DNA from: Paenibacillus cremeus | GTDB taxonomy: Bacteria > Bacillota > Bacilli > Paenibacillales > NBRC-103111 | Direction: 5' to 3' | NCBI RefSeq assembly: GCF_007786445.1 | Contig: NZ_VNJI01000035.1 | Span: 16,628 to 80,627 of the forward strand | Length of the DNA stretch: 64,000 nucleotides | Shown here: positions 36,203-44,228 of the stretch, one piece after another | Layout: the number at the start of each line of letters is the position of its first letter | Position numbering within the stretch: position 1 is the first letter of the stretch | The notes under the pieces: generated by a model | The model's input: the letters and a program-made list of their open reading frames with translations, nothing else | The model's database searches: none | What the model was told of the DNA's origin: nothing | Translations under genes and position numbers: made by a program

Positions 36203-37762
36203 ATGCTTAGAGTAGTGAATGTTGAAAACGGCATAGTTCAGGGGCTGCCGGCGGCCGACCCCCGTATAACAAGTTTTAAAGGCATTCCATTTGCTGCGCC
36301 GCCCTTAGGTGAGAACCGCTGGCGAGCCCCACAACCCGCAAAGGATTGGGATGGTGTGTTGAAAGCATACGATTTCGCGCCGGTTTCGATGCAAGTAAGG
36401 CAAAAGATCGATGTAAATAACATCTATACCAGGGAATGGGCAGTGGATCCGGATATCCCCATGGACGAGGACTGCTTATACCTGAATGTATGGACTCCGG
36501 CAAACAGTCCCGATGAGAAGTTACCGGTTTTTGTATGGTACTTCGGCGGCGGGCTGCAGGTCGGTCATACGGCAGAGATGGAGTTTGATGGTGAACGAAT
36601 CGCTCGAAGGGGCATCGTGGTGGTCACGATTAACTACCGTCTGAATGTGTTCGGATTTTTATGCCATCCTGAAATCACGGTGGAAGCTCCGGAAGCTCCC
36701 GCAAACTTCGGCCACCTTGATCAGCAGTTCGCTACGCAATGGGTCAAGCGCAATATCGCAGCTTTTGGCGGTGATCCCGACAACATCACGATTGGCGGAC
36801 AATCTGCCGGCGGCGGAAGCGTCATGAGCCAACTCACTTCGCCTCAAAACGAGGGCCTCTTCCAGAGGGCAATTATTCAGAGCGGTGCCTCAGCGCCGCT
36901 TTACCCGGGAGGCCGCATGCCCAGGGTCAGGCGCAATCTGGCGGAAGCCGAACAAGAGGGCGTGAAATTCTTTGAGTTTCTTGGAGTTTCCTCCCTTGCA
37001 GAAGCCCGTAAGCTTGATGCGGAATATGTCCGCGACAAGATGCTGGAATATAATAAGGGGTTCGGATTCTGGGGTACCGTTATTGATCATGTGTTCAGCG
37101 TAGGCAGCACATTTGATCTATTCCTCGAAAACAAGCGCTGGATGGTACCGATGCTGTGGGGTCACACTTCTTCAGAGTTTTTCAGTGTTCCGAATGTCAA
37201 GACCCTTGAGGAATTCCGGCAAATGGCTGTGGAAATGTTTGGCGATGATGCCGATGAGTTTCTTGCGCTTTGTCAGGCTCAGTCGGACAACATAGATGAA
37301 GTTGTGAAAAATGCTTCCGTGAGCGGTTTCGAATATGCAATCCGAATTGCTGCACAGGCTAATTCGGATACCGGCGCCAATATCCCGCTGTACTATTACA
37401 ATTTTGATGCGGAAATACCGGGTTGGGATAACCCCGGAACATTCCACTCGGTGGATCTCTGGTTTTTCTTTGAAACCCTCGCCAAATGCTGGAGGCCGTT
37501 TGTCGGGAAACATTATGATCTTGCCCGCCAGATGTGCAACTACTGGGCTAATTTCATCCGTTCCGGAGATCCGAATGGAAAAGATTCCACAGGAGAGGAT
37601 TTGCCGCAGTGGGAGCAATACACTCCCGAGGCGCCGTACGGAATGGTCTTCAAAGATAAGCCCGAGTTTGTCAGGGAGCAACCGAGCGATTTAATGCTGT
37701 TCCTTGTTAAACAATATTTCAAGAAAAAAGGAGGACTTATCCATGAAGCTAGTAAACGGTGA
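36203..37762 (+). CDS. Type-B carboxylesterase, locus 3
   Basis: Alpha/beta hydrolase of 519 aa without signal peptide. The catalytic Ser lies in GGQSAGGGS, the oxyanion-hole region is VFVWYFGGGLQVG, the type-B signature is EDCLYLNVWTP, and the histidine is in PGTFHSVDLWFFFE. All catalytic elements are therefore present. The ATG at 36203 has AAAGGGAGG eleven bases upstream; the frame is open to 36176. Its 3' end overlaps the next gene by 20 bases. In this sugar locus it probably removes acetyl, feruloyl or other ester groups from the imported glycan inside the cell. Confidence 0.87.
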   Translation: MLRVVNVENGIVQGLPAADPRITSFKGIPFAAPPLGENRWRAPQPAKDWDGVLKAYDFAPVSMQVRQKIDVNNIYTREWAVDPDIPMDEDCLYLNVWTPANSPDEKLPVFVWYFGGGLQVGHTAEMEFDGERIARRGIVVVTINYRLNVFGFLCHPEITVEAPEAPANFGHLDQQFATQWVKRNIAAFGGDPDNITIGGQSAGGGSVMSQLTSPQNEGLFQRAIIQSGASAPLYPGGRMPRVRRNLAEAEQEGVKFFEFLGVSSLAEARKLDAEYVRDKMLEYNKGFGFWGTVIDHVFSVGSTFDLFLENKRWMVPMLWGHTSSEFFSVPNVKTLEEFRQMAVEMFGDDADEFLALCQAQSDNIDEVVKNASVSGFEYAIRIAAQANSDTGANIPLYYYNFDAEIPGWDNPGTFHSVDLWFFFETLAKCWRPFVGKHYDLARQMCNYWANFIRSGDPNGKDSTGEDLPQWEQYTPEAPYGMVFKDKPEFVREQPSDLMLFLVKQYFKKKGGLIHEASKR

Positions 37763-39950
37763 CTATACCCTGGTCTTTAAGGATGGCGGCGCCCAGGTTC
37801 AAAAAGACGGCAAACTTCTTTATTTCAACAAACGCCCAATGTTTGTCACGGTAAAGACCGTTGTTGCCCTAAGCGAGTTCTACGATAAAGCTTACAGCGA
37901 GATAGCCGTTTCTGGTGATACAATTATCGCCAAAGGTACGTTAACTGTGCCCTCCGGCTCTGAATTTTCCTTTGCAGATACTTATGAAGCAGCCGGCGCC
38001 GGGTTCAAGGTAAGCCGGAATGTCAAGGTGTTGAAGGCGGGGGATGATCTTGGTTTTTCCACCAAACTCTCCTTTGTAATGACCGAATCGGACGATCAGC
38101 GTGCCTATAACTGTTTCACGCCCGGTGTATGGTATAAGCAAAACGAATTTGCACGTGAGAACTCCTTTGGTAAAGACTTGGATTGCGAGTATTTCTGGAA
38201 ACTGGAGACCGGTTGTGCCCTGCCTTTGTTTGCCATGCAAAACATCGCATCGGGCGAAATGGCGGCAATATCGCGTTGGACGTCAGATGTGACTATGCGG
38301 TCTCTGGATATTTTACAGGCTGCAAATCATGTGGATCCCAAATTTACCATTGGAGCCGTTGGCATGAGCAAGCCGGAAAGCAGATCCATGAATTATCTGT
38401 ATTATGGTTTTGCCGTGCGCAAGGAATTCGAGACGAAAGTAGACGGCTTGTCCATTGATTACGTATACCCAGGCTGCGATGGTCAGATGCCTTCAACAAG
38501 AAGGTATGCGGGACTTGACTTTAAAGATCAATTCAAATCCTTCCAGCGTGTCAGCCACCCGGTAGAGGTTGGTTTTGAGCAAAACTACGCTGTAGCTGTA
38601 AATTTCGGACACTATAGCAGCTTCCAGCTGATGATGAGAGACATCTGGAGAGTGACCTATGACCGGATGCGTGACAAATTATTTGATGTAGATAATGAAC
38701 TCCATTTCCACAACTGCATGAAGATGCTCACCCAATATACGCAGCAGTACGGAGATTCGTACGGGTTGCCCTTTTCCTGCCAACTGCCCTACATGGATGT
38801 ATCCAGTGTTTCCTTCCAGTTCGGCTTTGTCGGACAGCAGCCCGGAATCGGCTATCAGCTGCTGCGTTACGGCGATAAGGAAAACATGCCCGAAGCCTTC
38901 GAAAAAGGCGTGAACATCATTGATTTCTGGGTGCGGACAGCAATGACCGAATCCGGCTTGCCGCACATGTGCTACCATCCCGGCATCAAGGAGTTCGAGC
39001 CGTATCCCCATTATATCCGGATGCTTGCCGACGGGATTGAGGCCATTCTGGATGCTTACCTCTATATGCACAAGATAGGTGACGAACGGCCGGCATGGCT
39101 GGAATTCTGCAGAAAAACTGCCGATTGGATTGTGAACATTCAGAATGCAGACGGCAGTTTTTACCGCGCATACAATACCGACAGCTCCATCCGCATGGAC
39201 TCCAAAGCCAACACGCCCAGTGTGATTCGTTACTTGGTGCAGTTTTATCTGATGTCGGGTGATGAAAGATATAAAGCAGCTGCGATCAAAGCGGGGGATT
39301 GGTCTTACGAATATGCTTATTTGAACATGGAATACCGGGGCGGCACCTGTGACAACATGGACATCATGGATAAAGAGGCCGGGATCTATGCCTTGTTCGG
39401 CTTCCTTGCCCTGTATGATCTGACCGGTGAGGACAAGTGGCTGGAAGGCGCGATTGGCGCCGCCGATTATACCGAAACCTGGACCTATGCGTGGACATTC
39501 CCTGTGACCACCCCTTGGCCGAGGCATCCATTCAACAAGTATTCCATCAGCGGACAGAGCATTATCACCATCGGCGGGGGAGCCGATGTGTATATGGCCG
39601 CCTGTTCATATACCTATTACAGGCTATATGTGATTACAGGTGATGAACATTATCTTAATTTTGCGGAGTTCATAGATAAGAACACCCGACAGTCCAATGA
39701 CGTGGATGGCAGTATCGGATACGTCATGCCTGGCTTGGGGCATGAAAGCGGCAATTTTACCAGTCAAGTCCTGCAGAGCCACTACCACTGGCTGCCTTGG
39801 TGTACTTTTGTAGAAATCGACCCCTCATCGAGGCTGTATGATACTTTTGGCGGCTATGAGATTGCAGATGCCCAAAGACTCAGTCCGGAGGAGAAGGCTA
39901 AGAGAAACCGTATCTATGATACATTTGCTGAAATTCAGGTAGGAAAATAG
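37743..39950 (+). CDS. Uncharacterised 735-aa protein, probably an alpha/alpha-barrel carbohydrate enzyme, locus 3
   Basis: Not assigned to a named family. The first 260 residues or so are beta-rich (short strands such as DYTLVFKDGGAQVQKDGKLL), while the second half has repeated helical pairs with the look of a six-hairpin glycosidase: WVRTAMTESGLPHMCYHPG, WLEFCRKTADWIVNIQNADG, YKAAAIKAGDWSYEYAY, DKEAGIYALFGFLALYDLTG and YLNFAEFIDKN. Acidic and aromatic residues are abundant, as in sugar clefts. No signal peptide is present. The start at 37743 is set by AAAAAAGGAGG ten bases before the ATG, inside the end of the esterase gene. It probably hydrolyses or otherwise cleaves the sugar freed by the esterase. 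Confidence 0.72.
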   Translation: MKLVNGDYTLVFKDGGAQVQKDGKLLYFNKRPMFVTVKTVVALSEFYDKAYSEIAVSGDTIIAKGTLTVPSGSEFSFADTYEAAGAGFKVSRNVKVLKAGDDLGFSTKLSFVMTESDDQRAYNCFTPGVWYKQNEFARENSFGKDLDCEYFWKLETGCALPLFAMQNIASGEMAAISRWTSDVTMRSLDILQAANHVDPKFTIGAVGMSKPESRSMNYLYYGFAVRKEFETKVDGLSIDYVYPGCDGQMPSTRRYAGLDFKDQFKSFQRVSHPVEVGFEQNYAVAVNFGHYSSFQLMMRDIWRVTYDRMRDKLFDVDNELHFHNCMKMLTQYTQQYGDSYGLPFSCQLPYMDVSSVSFQFGFVGQQPGIGYQLLRYGDKENMPEAFEKGVNIIDFWVRTAMTESGLPHMCYHPGIKEFEPYPHYIRMLADGIEAILDAYLYMHKIGDERPAWLEFCRKTADWIVNIQNADGSFYRAYNTDSSIRMDSKANTPSVIRYLVQFYLMSGDERYKAAAIKAGDWSYEYAYLNMEYRGGTCDNMDIMDKEAGIYALFGFLALYDLTGEDKWLEGAIGAADYTETWTYAWTFPVTTPWPRHPFNKYSISGQSIITIGGGADVYMAACSYTYYRLYVITGDEHYLNFAEFIDKNTRQSNDVDGSIGYVMPGLGHESGNFTSQVLQSHYHWLPWCTFVEIDPSSRLYDTFGGYEIADAQRLSPEEKAKRNRIYDTFAEIQVGK

Positions 39951-40003
39951 GGAGTTCGGAAACGGTTGCTCAAAACTTTAAATTAGCAAAAAGATAATAC
40001 AGT

Positions 40004-40033
40004 CCCGGAGGTGCTTCCTCTTGGGGCTTTTTG
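40004..40033 (+). terminator. Probable terminator of locus 3
   Basis: CCCGGAGG pairs imperfectly with CCTCTTGGGG around a short loop, followed by CTTTTT. The stem has an internal mismatch. Confidence 0.45.
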
Positions 40034-40106
40034 CCCTGTTTGAGGTAATTTTGCCAAAGGTATCATCGCAAGCGATTGGATTGGCTTTAAAAATTTTCAA
40101 TAGACG

Positions 40107-40139
40107 CAATAGTTGATTCATCAACTATTGTGGTATATT
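40107..40139 (+). promoter_or_regulatory. Palindromic operator and promoter of the MarR regulator gene
   Basis: CAATAGTTGAT and ATCAACTATTG form an inverted repeat with 11-bp arms and a 2-base centre at 40107-40130. A TATATT -10 box follows at 40134-40139, so the palindrome covers the -35 region. Nearly the same palindrome occurs at 40600-40619 before the neighbouring gene. This is a typical MarR autoregulation layout. Confidence 0.75.
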
Positions 40140-40162
40140 CTTTCATGGGGAGTGATTACAAA

Positions 40163-40585
40163 ATGGATTTACTCGATAATATTGCCGTCTTAATTCATGA
40201 TGTCAAATTAGATATAGCAATGCGCATGACTAAAAGTTTAGCTCCGTATGATATTACGCCTGAACAAGCTTTTATAATTATTTTGCTCAATGAACGGGAT
40301 GGGTTGTCTCAGGGTGAGATTGCATTCGCTTTAAGAAAAGATAAATCAAGCATCGCTCGGATGATCATGAGCCTTGAAAATAAAGGTGTAATGAACAGAA
40401 TTACTAGTAGTTATGACCGTCGTTACTTTAAAGTATCATTAACAGATCAAGGTAAGAGCTTAGCTGAAAATGTCATTCCTTGTATTTCAGGAACTATTGA
40501 TGTACTTGAAACAGGTTTTTCACTTGAAGAAATGAATGAATTGCGCAGGCTTTTAATGAAGATGCGCGATAATATTAAAAAATGA
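40163..40585 (+). CDS. MarR family transcriptional regulator
   Basis: Repressor of 140 aa. The winged helix is clear: DITPEQAFIIILLNERDGLSQ, GEIAFALRKDKSSIARMIMSLENKG as helix-turn-helix, and the wing RITSSYDRRYFKVSLTDQG. The ATG at 40163 is preferred because GGGGAG lies 11 bases upstream and because it is the first start behind the TATATT box; a GTG at 40130 lies before it. Palindromes flank the gene on both sides, so it probably represses itself and the pentapeptide gene until a ligand such as a drug or phenolic compound binds. Confidence 0.87.
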   Translation: MDLLDNIAVLIHDVKLDIAMRMTKSLAPYDITPEQAFIIILLNERDGLSQGEIAFALRKDKSSIARMIMSLENKGVMNRITSSYDRRYFKVSLTDQGKSLAENVIPCISGTIDVLETGFSLEEMNELRRLLMKMRDNIKK

Positions 40586-40599
40586 TTTGCGCACGCTCG

Positions 40600-40619
40600 A
40601 TAGTTGATAAATCAACTAT
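40600..40619 (+). promoter_or_regulatory. Second MarR-type palindrome, before the pentapeptide-repeat gene
   Basis: ATAGTTGAT and ATCAACTAT form perfect 9-bp arms with centre AA. The arms match those upstream of the marR gene. It ends five bases before the AAGGAGG ribosome site of the next gene, so a bound repressor would block its transcription, also by roadblock. Confidence 0.75.
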
Positions 40620-40637
40620 TGGATAAGGAGGAGTTTC

Positions 40638-41243
40638 ATGTTTGAGCATATCAATCAAAATTATGAAGAAGTAGATTTTCGCAATCAAGATTTGAGGTAT
40701 GGCGAGCTAATAAGCTGCACTTTTCATCGTTGCACATTTGCTAACGGATCGTTAGAGGAAATTACAACGAGGAACTGCCGTTTCGTTGAATGTAATTTTC
40801 GGGGAGCCTCGTTAAATAGCTCCGTTCATAAGGAATCCGCGTTTGAGAATTGTAACTTTACCGAAGCCAATTTATTTGTCTCGAAGTTTGAAAAATGCAA
40901 AATGACTGGTTCAGATTTTTCCAGCGCCAACATGGATGGAATCACCATATTCCAAGGGGATTGGTCGTATACGAATTTGAGAAGTGCCAGATTGGTTAAG
41001 CAAGACTTACGTGGAATTAAATTTTTTGAATCCGATTTAACCGAAGCCAATTTAGAAAAAGCCGACTTAAGAAATTGTGATCTTACGAGAACAATGCTAG
41101 CTAAAGCGAAATTACAGGGAGCTGATGTAAGGGGAGCTAAAATGAATGGTGTAGATTTCAAAGCCATCACGATCAAGGGGTTACGAATGGATACAGAGCA
41201 AGCCGTGTTGTTTTCACTCTCGCACGGAGCCAAATTGAATTAG
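40638..41243 (+). CDS. Pentapeptide-repeat protein, Qnr-like
   Basis: Protein of 201 aa made almost wholly of pentapeptide repeats (A(D/N)LxX), for example FRNQDLRYG, CTFHRCTFANG, CNFTEANLF, TEANLEKADLRNCDL and LQGADVRGAKMNGVDF. They would fold into a right-handed beta-helix. Length, Cys-rich coils in the first half and a break near residue 115 (FQGDWSYTNLR) resemble Qnr-type DNA mimics that protect gyrase and topoisomerase IV from quinolones. AAGGAGGAG precedes the ATG. Control by the neighbouring MarR protein via the shared palindrome would make it inducible. Actual resistance is not shown by sequence. Confidence 0.82.
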   Translation: MFEHINQNYEEVDFRNQDLRYGELISCTFHRCTFANGSLEEITTRNCRFVECNFRGASLNSSVHKESAFENCNFTEANLFVSKFEKCKMTGSDFSSANMDGITIFQGDWSYTNLRSARLVKQDLRGIKFFESDLTEANLEKADLRNCDLTRTMLAKAKLQGADVRGAKMNGVDFKAITIKGLRMDTEQAVLFSLSHGAKLN

Positions 41244-41260
41244 TGAATGTTACGTCGGTT

Positions 41261-41338
41261 CGTGTCCATATCGTCAAAAAATTCGACAACACCGGTGAAG
41301 ATCTGGAGGACCTGATCTCGATTGGGATGGGCGTTTGA
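41261..41338 (+). pseudogene. Fragment of sporulation sigma factor gene sigK/sigE
   Basis: The frame reads RVHIVKKFDNTGEDLEDLIS followed by IGMGV and a stop. The segment HIVKKFDNTGEDLEDLISIG matches the well-known region 2 of SigK/SigE-type factors (R-L-V-A-HIVKKF-x-N-T-GED-x-x-DLISIGTIGLIKAI). Only about 20 residues are left; both flanks are unrelated. It is a remnant of a duplication, rearrangement or excision event and has no function as a sigma factor. Confidence 0.72.
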
Positions 41339-41363
41339 GTGAGGTTGGATAGGTAAGGAAGAA

Positions 41364-41398
41364 CCGGGACTCCGAGGGGGTGCCGGTTTGTTATTTTA
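41364..41398 (+). terminator. Weak terminator before yhaM
   Basis: AACCGG and CCGGTT form a 6-bp stem around a 15-base loop, followed by TGTTATTTT. It may end the pentapeptide-gene transcript. Confidence 0.45.
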
Positions 41399-41516
41399 AC
41401 TCTTAGGGTACTGGACAAATCTCGAAATAGCATTTACTCTCTTTAGCCGCTAGTCGCTATGGGAAAAATCGCTTACAATTAATAAAGTCAGATGATTTTA
41501 TAAGGAGAGCTTCATC

Positions 41517-42473
41517 ATGTCACTAATCAAAAGTTTTACTGAGGGTCAAGAGATTACCGATTTTTTTCTACTTAAAGCAGCGGATATAAAGCAAACCAAT
41601 GCCAATCCTCCCAAGGAATACTTCGACGTTATCCTAGCTGATGCAAGTGGAGAGATTTCAGCGAAGCTATGGGATGTCTCGTCGACAGATAAAGAAACGT
41701 TCTTTCCAATGATGCTAGTTAAGGTCAAGGGTGTAACGCAGCTGTATAGAGATAGACTTCAATTTCGAATAAACAAGATGAGAAAGGTAACCGATGAAGA
41801 TGGCTGTTCAATAAAGGATTTTATTAAGAGTGCTCCGATCGATGCTATTGATCTGGTTAATACAATAAAGAGTGTGAGCAGCAGTATCCAAGATCAGGAT
41901 TTGCGTTCCATCGTGGAGTTCTGTATCGCAAAGGTAGGGGATAAATTAAGTCATTATCCTGCAGCCAAAGGTATGCATCATGCTTATTATGCAGGCTTAG
42001 CTTACCACGTTGTACGAATGCTCGAGCTCGGGGAATTCATCTGTAAACAGAGACCCTTCCTTAATCATGATTTGCTCAAAGCAGGAATTATCCTCCATGA
42101 TATAGCCAAAACCGAAGAGCTTAATGCTGAAATGGGAGTAGTTACCGAATATAGTCTGACAGGGAAATTAATTGGACATATTTCACTATCTTCCAACTGG
42201 ATCACGGAGGCAGCTCTTCATTTAGGAATCGGTGTTAATGACGAGAAGACCATCTTTCTTCAGCACCTCATCTTGTCGCATCACAATCTTGGGGAATGGG
42301 GAAGTCCGGTCCAACCGCAGCTTCCGGAGGCCGTTGCGTTACATTACATCGATCAACTTGACGCTAAGCTGCAAGCCGTGGAAGATGCTTTGAACTCCAT
42401 GAATGATTCGGATGAGTGGTCTGCACCGGTTAGAGTCATTGAGAACAAGCAGGTCTACAGGGCAAAGAGATAG
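41517..42473 (+). CDS. yhaM: 3'-5' exoribonuclease YhaM family protein
   Basis: Cytoplasmic nuclease of 318 aa (B. subtilis YhaM has 314). An N-terminal OB-fold (residues ~10-95, with YFDVILADASGEISAKLWD) is followed by an HD domain (about 150-280) with the metal-binding residues in HHAYYAGLAYHVVRML, ILHDIAKTEE and LILSHHNLGEWG. AAGGAGAGC lies before the ATG. YhaM is known as an RNA and single-strand DNA 3' exonuclease. It lies between two gene remnants, so its present neighbours say nothing about its role. Confidence 0.9.
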   Translation: MSLIKSFTEGQEITDFFLLKAADIKQTNANPPKEYFDVILADASGEISAKLWDVSSTDKETFFPMMLVKVKGVTQLYRDRLQFRINKMRKVTDEDGCSIKDFIKSAPIDAIDLVNTIKSVSSSIQDQDLRSIVEFCIAKVGDKLSHYPAAKGMHHAYYAGLAYHVVRMLELGEFICKQRPFLNHDLLKAGIILHDIAKTEELNAEMGVVTEYSLTGKLIGHISLSSNWITEAALHLGIGVNDEKTIFLQHLILSHHNLGEWGSPVQPQLPEAVALHYIDQLDAKLQAVEDALNSMNDSDEWSAPVRVIENKQVYRAKR

Positions 42474-42542
42474 GTACTCGCAATGATGTTGTTTTTGCGC
42501 TGCGCCAGACTATGAAAGCTTAAGAAAAGGGAACGCTGGGCA

Positions 42543-42758
42543 ATGGAAACGGGTGTCAGCTTTGGTGACTACATCTTGAAATGCCGGATGGAAAAAGCAA
42601 TTAAACTGCTGCAGGAGAATAAGCTGAAGGTGTACCATATCGCTGGCATGCTCGGCTACCAAAGCTCCCACTATTTCATTAAGGTCTTTAAAAAATATTA
42701 CGGTCTAACACCGCAGGAGTTCAAAAACCGTCTAATCGCAACGCCAATCACTTCGTGA
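42543..42758 (+). pseudogene. C-terminal tail of an AraC-type regulator gene
   Basis: The 71 residues correspond to the end of an AraC/YesN DNA-binding domain: ETGVSFGDYILKCRMEKA is the link after the first helix-turn-helix, and VYHIAGMLGYQSSHYFIKVFKK with LTPQEFKNRL is the second. The first helix-turn-helix and everything before it are missing, and no ribosome site precedes the frame. It is the 3' end of a lost response-regulator or AraC gene. The terminator behind it (42806) has a near copy at 1474. Confidence 0.75.
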
Positions 42759-42805
42759 CTCCCGTTGCGATTGGTTATAATGGTTAATATTGGAAGTATT
42801 TTTCA

Positions 42806-42835
42806 GGTACTCTGTGCAAACAGAGTCCTTTTTTT
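42806..42835 (+). terminator. Terminator, near copy of the one at 1474
   Basis: GGTACTCTGT pairs with ACAGAGTCC (one bulged T) around GCAA and is followed by seven T. The core is almost identical to the hairpin at 1474-1505. Confidence 0.75.
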
Positions 42836-42879
42836 ATCCAGGGAGAGGGTGTTCCAATCATCACGGTAGCTGCAAATGG

Positions 42880-42953
42880 GATTGGCAAGGCAACCGCGGA
42901 GCCTCGTACGGTGGTGTGAGAGGTCGGGGGCTAGGCACCCCTTCCTACTCGAT
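42880..42953 (+). mobile_element. Degraded 3' end of a group II intron (domains V-VI)
   Basis: The stretch holds GTACGGTGGTGTGAGAGG followed by TCGGGGGCTAGGCACCCC and TTCCTACTCGAT. This resembles the domain V-VI ends of bacterial group II introns, including the bulged-A region CCTACTC and the terminal AT. Domain V appears shortened and no reverse-transcriptase gene precedes it, so it is a remnant. Recognised by pattern memory, not by a structural search. Confidence 0.55.
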
Positions 42954-42966
42954 TTACGACAACGAC

Positions 42967-44061
42967 TTATCCGTACACCTGGAACGGCTTCAGTTCGTCG
43001 AGAATCAGCTCCGTACAGAGACCTGGTCTAGTAGGCACAGTAACGGTTCCATCACTGTTGAGCAGCATTGGCTCACGGAAAACGCGATAACGCAGCTCGT
43101 CAAACTTGGGTGGATAATACTCCAGCATGAGTGCGTTTGGAATGGCACCAAGCAAGTGGGCGTGAATTTCTTGCGGTCCATGGGGTGAAATATCAATATG
43201 ATGCGCTTGAGCAAACGCGGCAATCTTCATGAATTCCGTAATGCCGCCACCAATACACGCGTCAACATTAATTATGCTCACGCTTCCCTGGTTGATAAGA
43301 TCCCGAAAGCCATATTTGGTCAATTCGTTTTCTCCAGCAGCGATAGGTATAGTCGTTTTTTGGGCAAGCCTTTTCATTCCTTCGTAATCATCAGGGGCAA
43401 CGGGTTCCTCAAAGAAAAACGGATGGTATTCTTCGATCATTTCCGCAAAGCGGATAGCATCATAGAACGTATAAGCACAGTTGGCATCAACAAGCAGGTT
43501 AATATCGTCTCCGATCACCTCACGTACCGTTTTTACGCGCAGAGCATCTTCTTTTAGAGAAAGTCCCCCAACTTTCATTTTTACACACTTAACGCCCCAA
43601 GAAACATATTCCTCCATTTCCTTGGCAAGCTCTAGAAGTCCGCTGCCTTCCTCATAATACCCACCAGCCACATAAGCAGGTATCTTATCCCGATAACCCC
43701 CCAAAAGCTTACTGATGGGCAGGTTGGCTAGCTTACTTTTTAGGTCCCATAGGGCCAGGTCAATCAGACTGATAAATCTGGTGCTAAGTCCTCTTCTACC
43801 GACGATCTTTGGAACCCACATTTTTTGCCACAGCTTTTCGGTATCCAAAGGATTTTCGCCGATGAGTAGCTCTCGAAAGTTGTTGAGATAATCCATTTTA
43901 TAATTGATGGCAGAAATAGCAGCAAAGCCTGTAATCCCTTCATCCGTATGAATGGTAAGGGTTGTCATGGAACTGGTACTATAGGTGTGCTTACCATTCA
44001 TGATGGCTTTAGAGCGCTTCCATTTGTATTGCTGGGCTGATACGTCAGTAATTTTCATCAT
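42967..44061 (-). CDS. Mandelate racemase/muconate lactonizing enzyme family protein (enolase superfamily)
   Basis: Enzyme of 364 aa. The N-terminal capping domain (GITGFAAISAINYK) is followed by the TIM barrel with the KxK motif in CVKMKVGG, metal ligands D in LLVDANCAYT, E in FFEEPVAPDDY and E in IAAGENE, and the His of the mandelate racemase subgroup in DISPHGPQ. The active site is therefore complete for proton abstraction next to a carboxylate, as in sugar-acid dehydratases. AAAAAGGAG precedes the ATG on the minus strand. The gene stands alone next to the intron remnant. The substrate is not predictable. Confidence 0.9.
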   Translation of the reverse strand: MMKITDVSAQQYKWKRSKAIMNGKHTYSTSSMTTLTIHTDEGITGFAAISAINYKMDYLNNFRELLIGENPLDTEKLWQKMWVPKIVGRRGLSTRFISLIDLALWDLKSKLANLPISKLLGGYRDKIPAYVAGGYYEEGSGLLELAKEMEEYVSWGVKCVKMKVGGLSLKEDALRVKTVREVIGDDINLLVDANCAYTFYDAIRFAEMIEEYHPFFFEEPVAPDDYEGMKRLAQKTTIPIAAGENELTKYGFRDLINQGSVSIINVDACIGGGITEFMKIAAFAQAHHIDISPHGPQEIHAHLLGAIPNALMLEYYPPKFDELRYRVFREPMLLNSDGTVTVPTRPGLCTELILDELKPFQVYG

Positions 44062-44228
44062 CTACCACACTCCTTTTTCAAAATAAGTCACTATAAGATT
44101 ACACTAAATGTCGTTGCATGGTCTAATCCAAGGCGCTTAAGAAGCATAGCTTCTGATATGCGCATTCCGTTTGTGGATAAAAACACCCATTGCAGGAAAA
44201 TATATGTAGAGTTGTGGAGGTGAGCTTG

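Noticed and set aside
41173..41433. 86-codon minus-strand frame over the sigK fragment
   Set aside because: The plus-strand reading gives a clear SigK segment; the minus-strand product has no recognisable motif.
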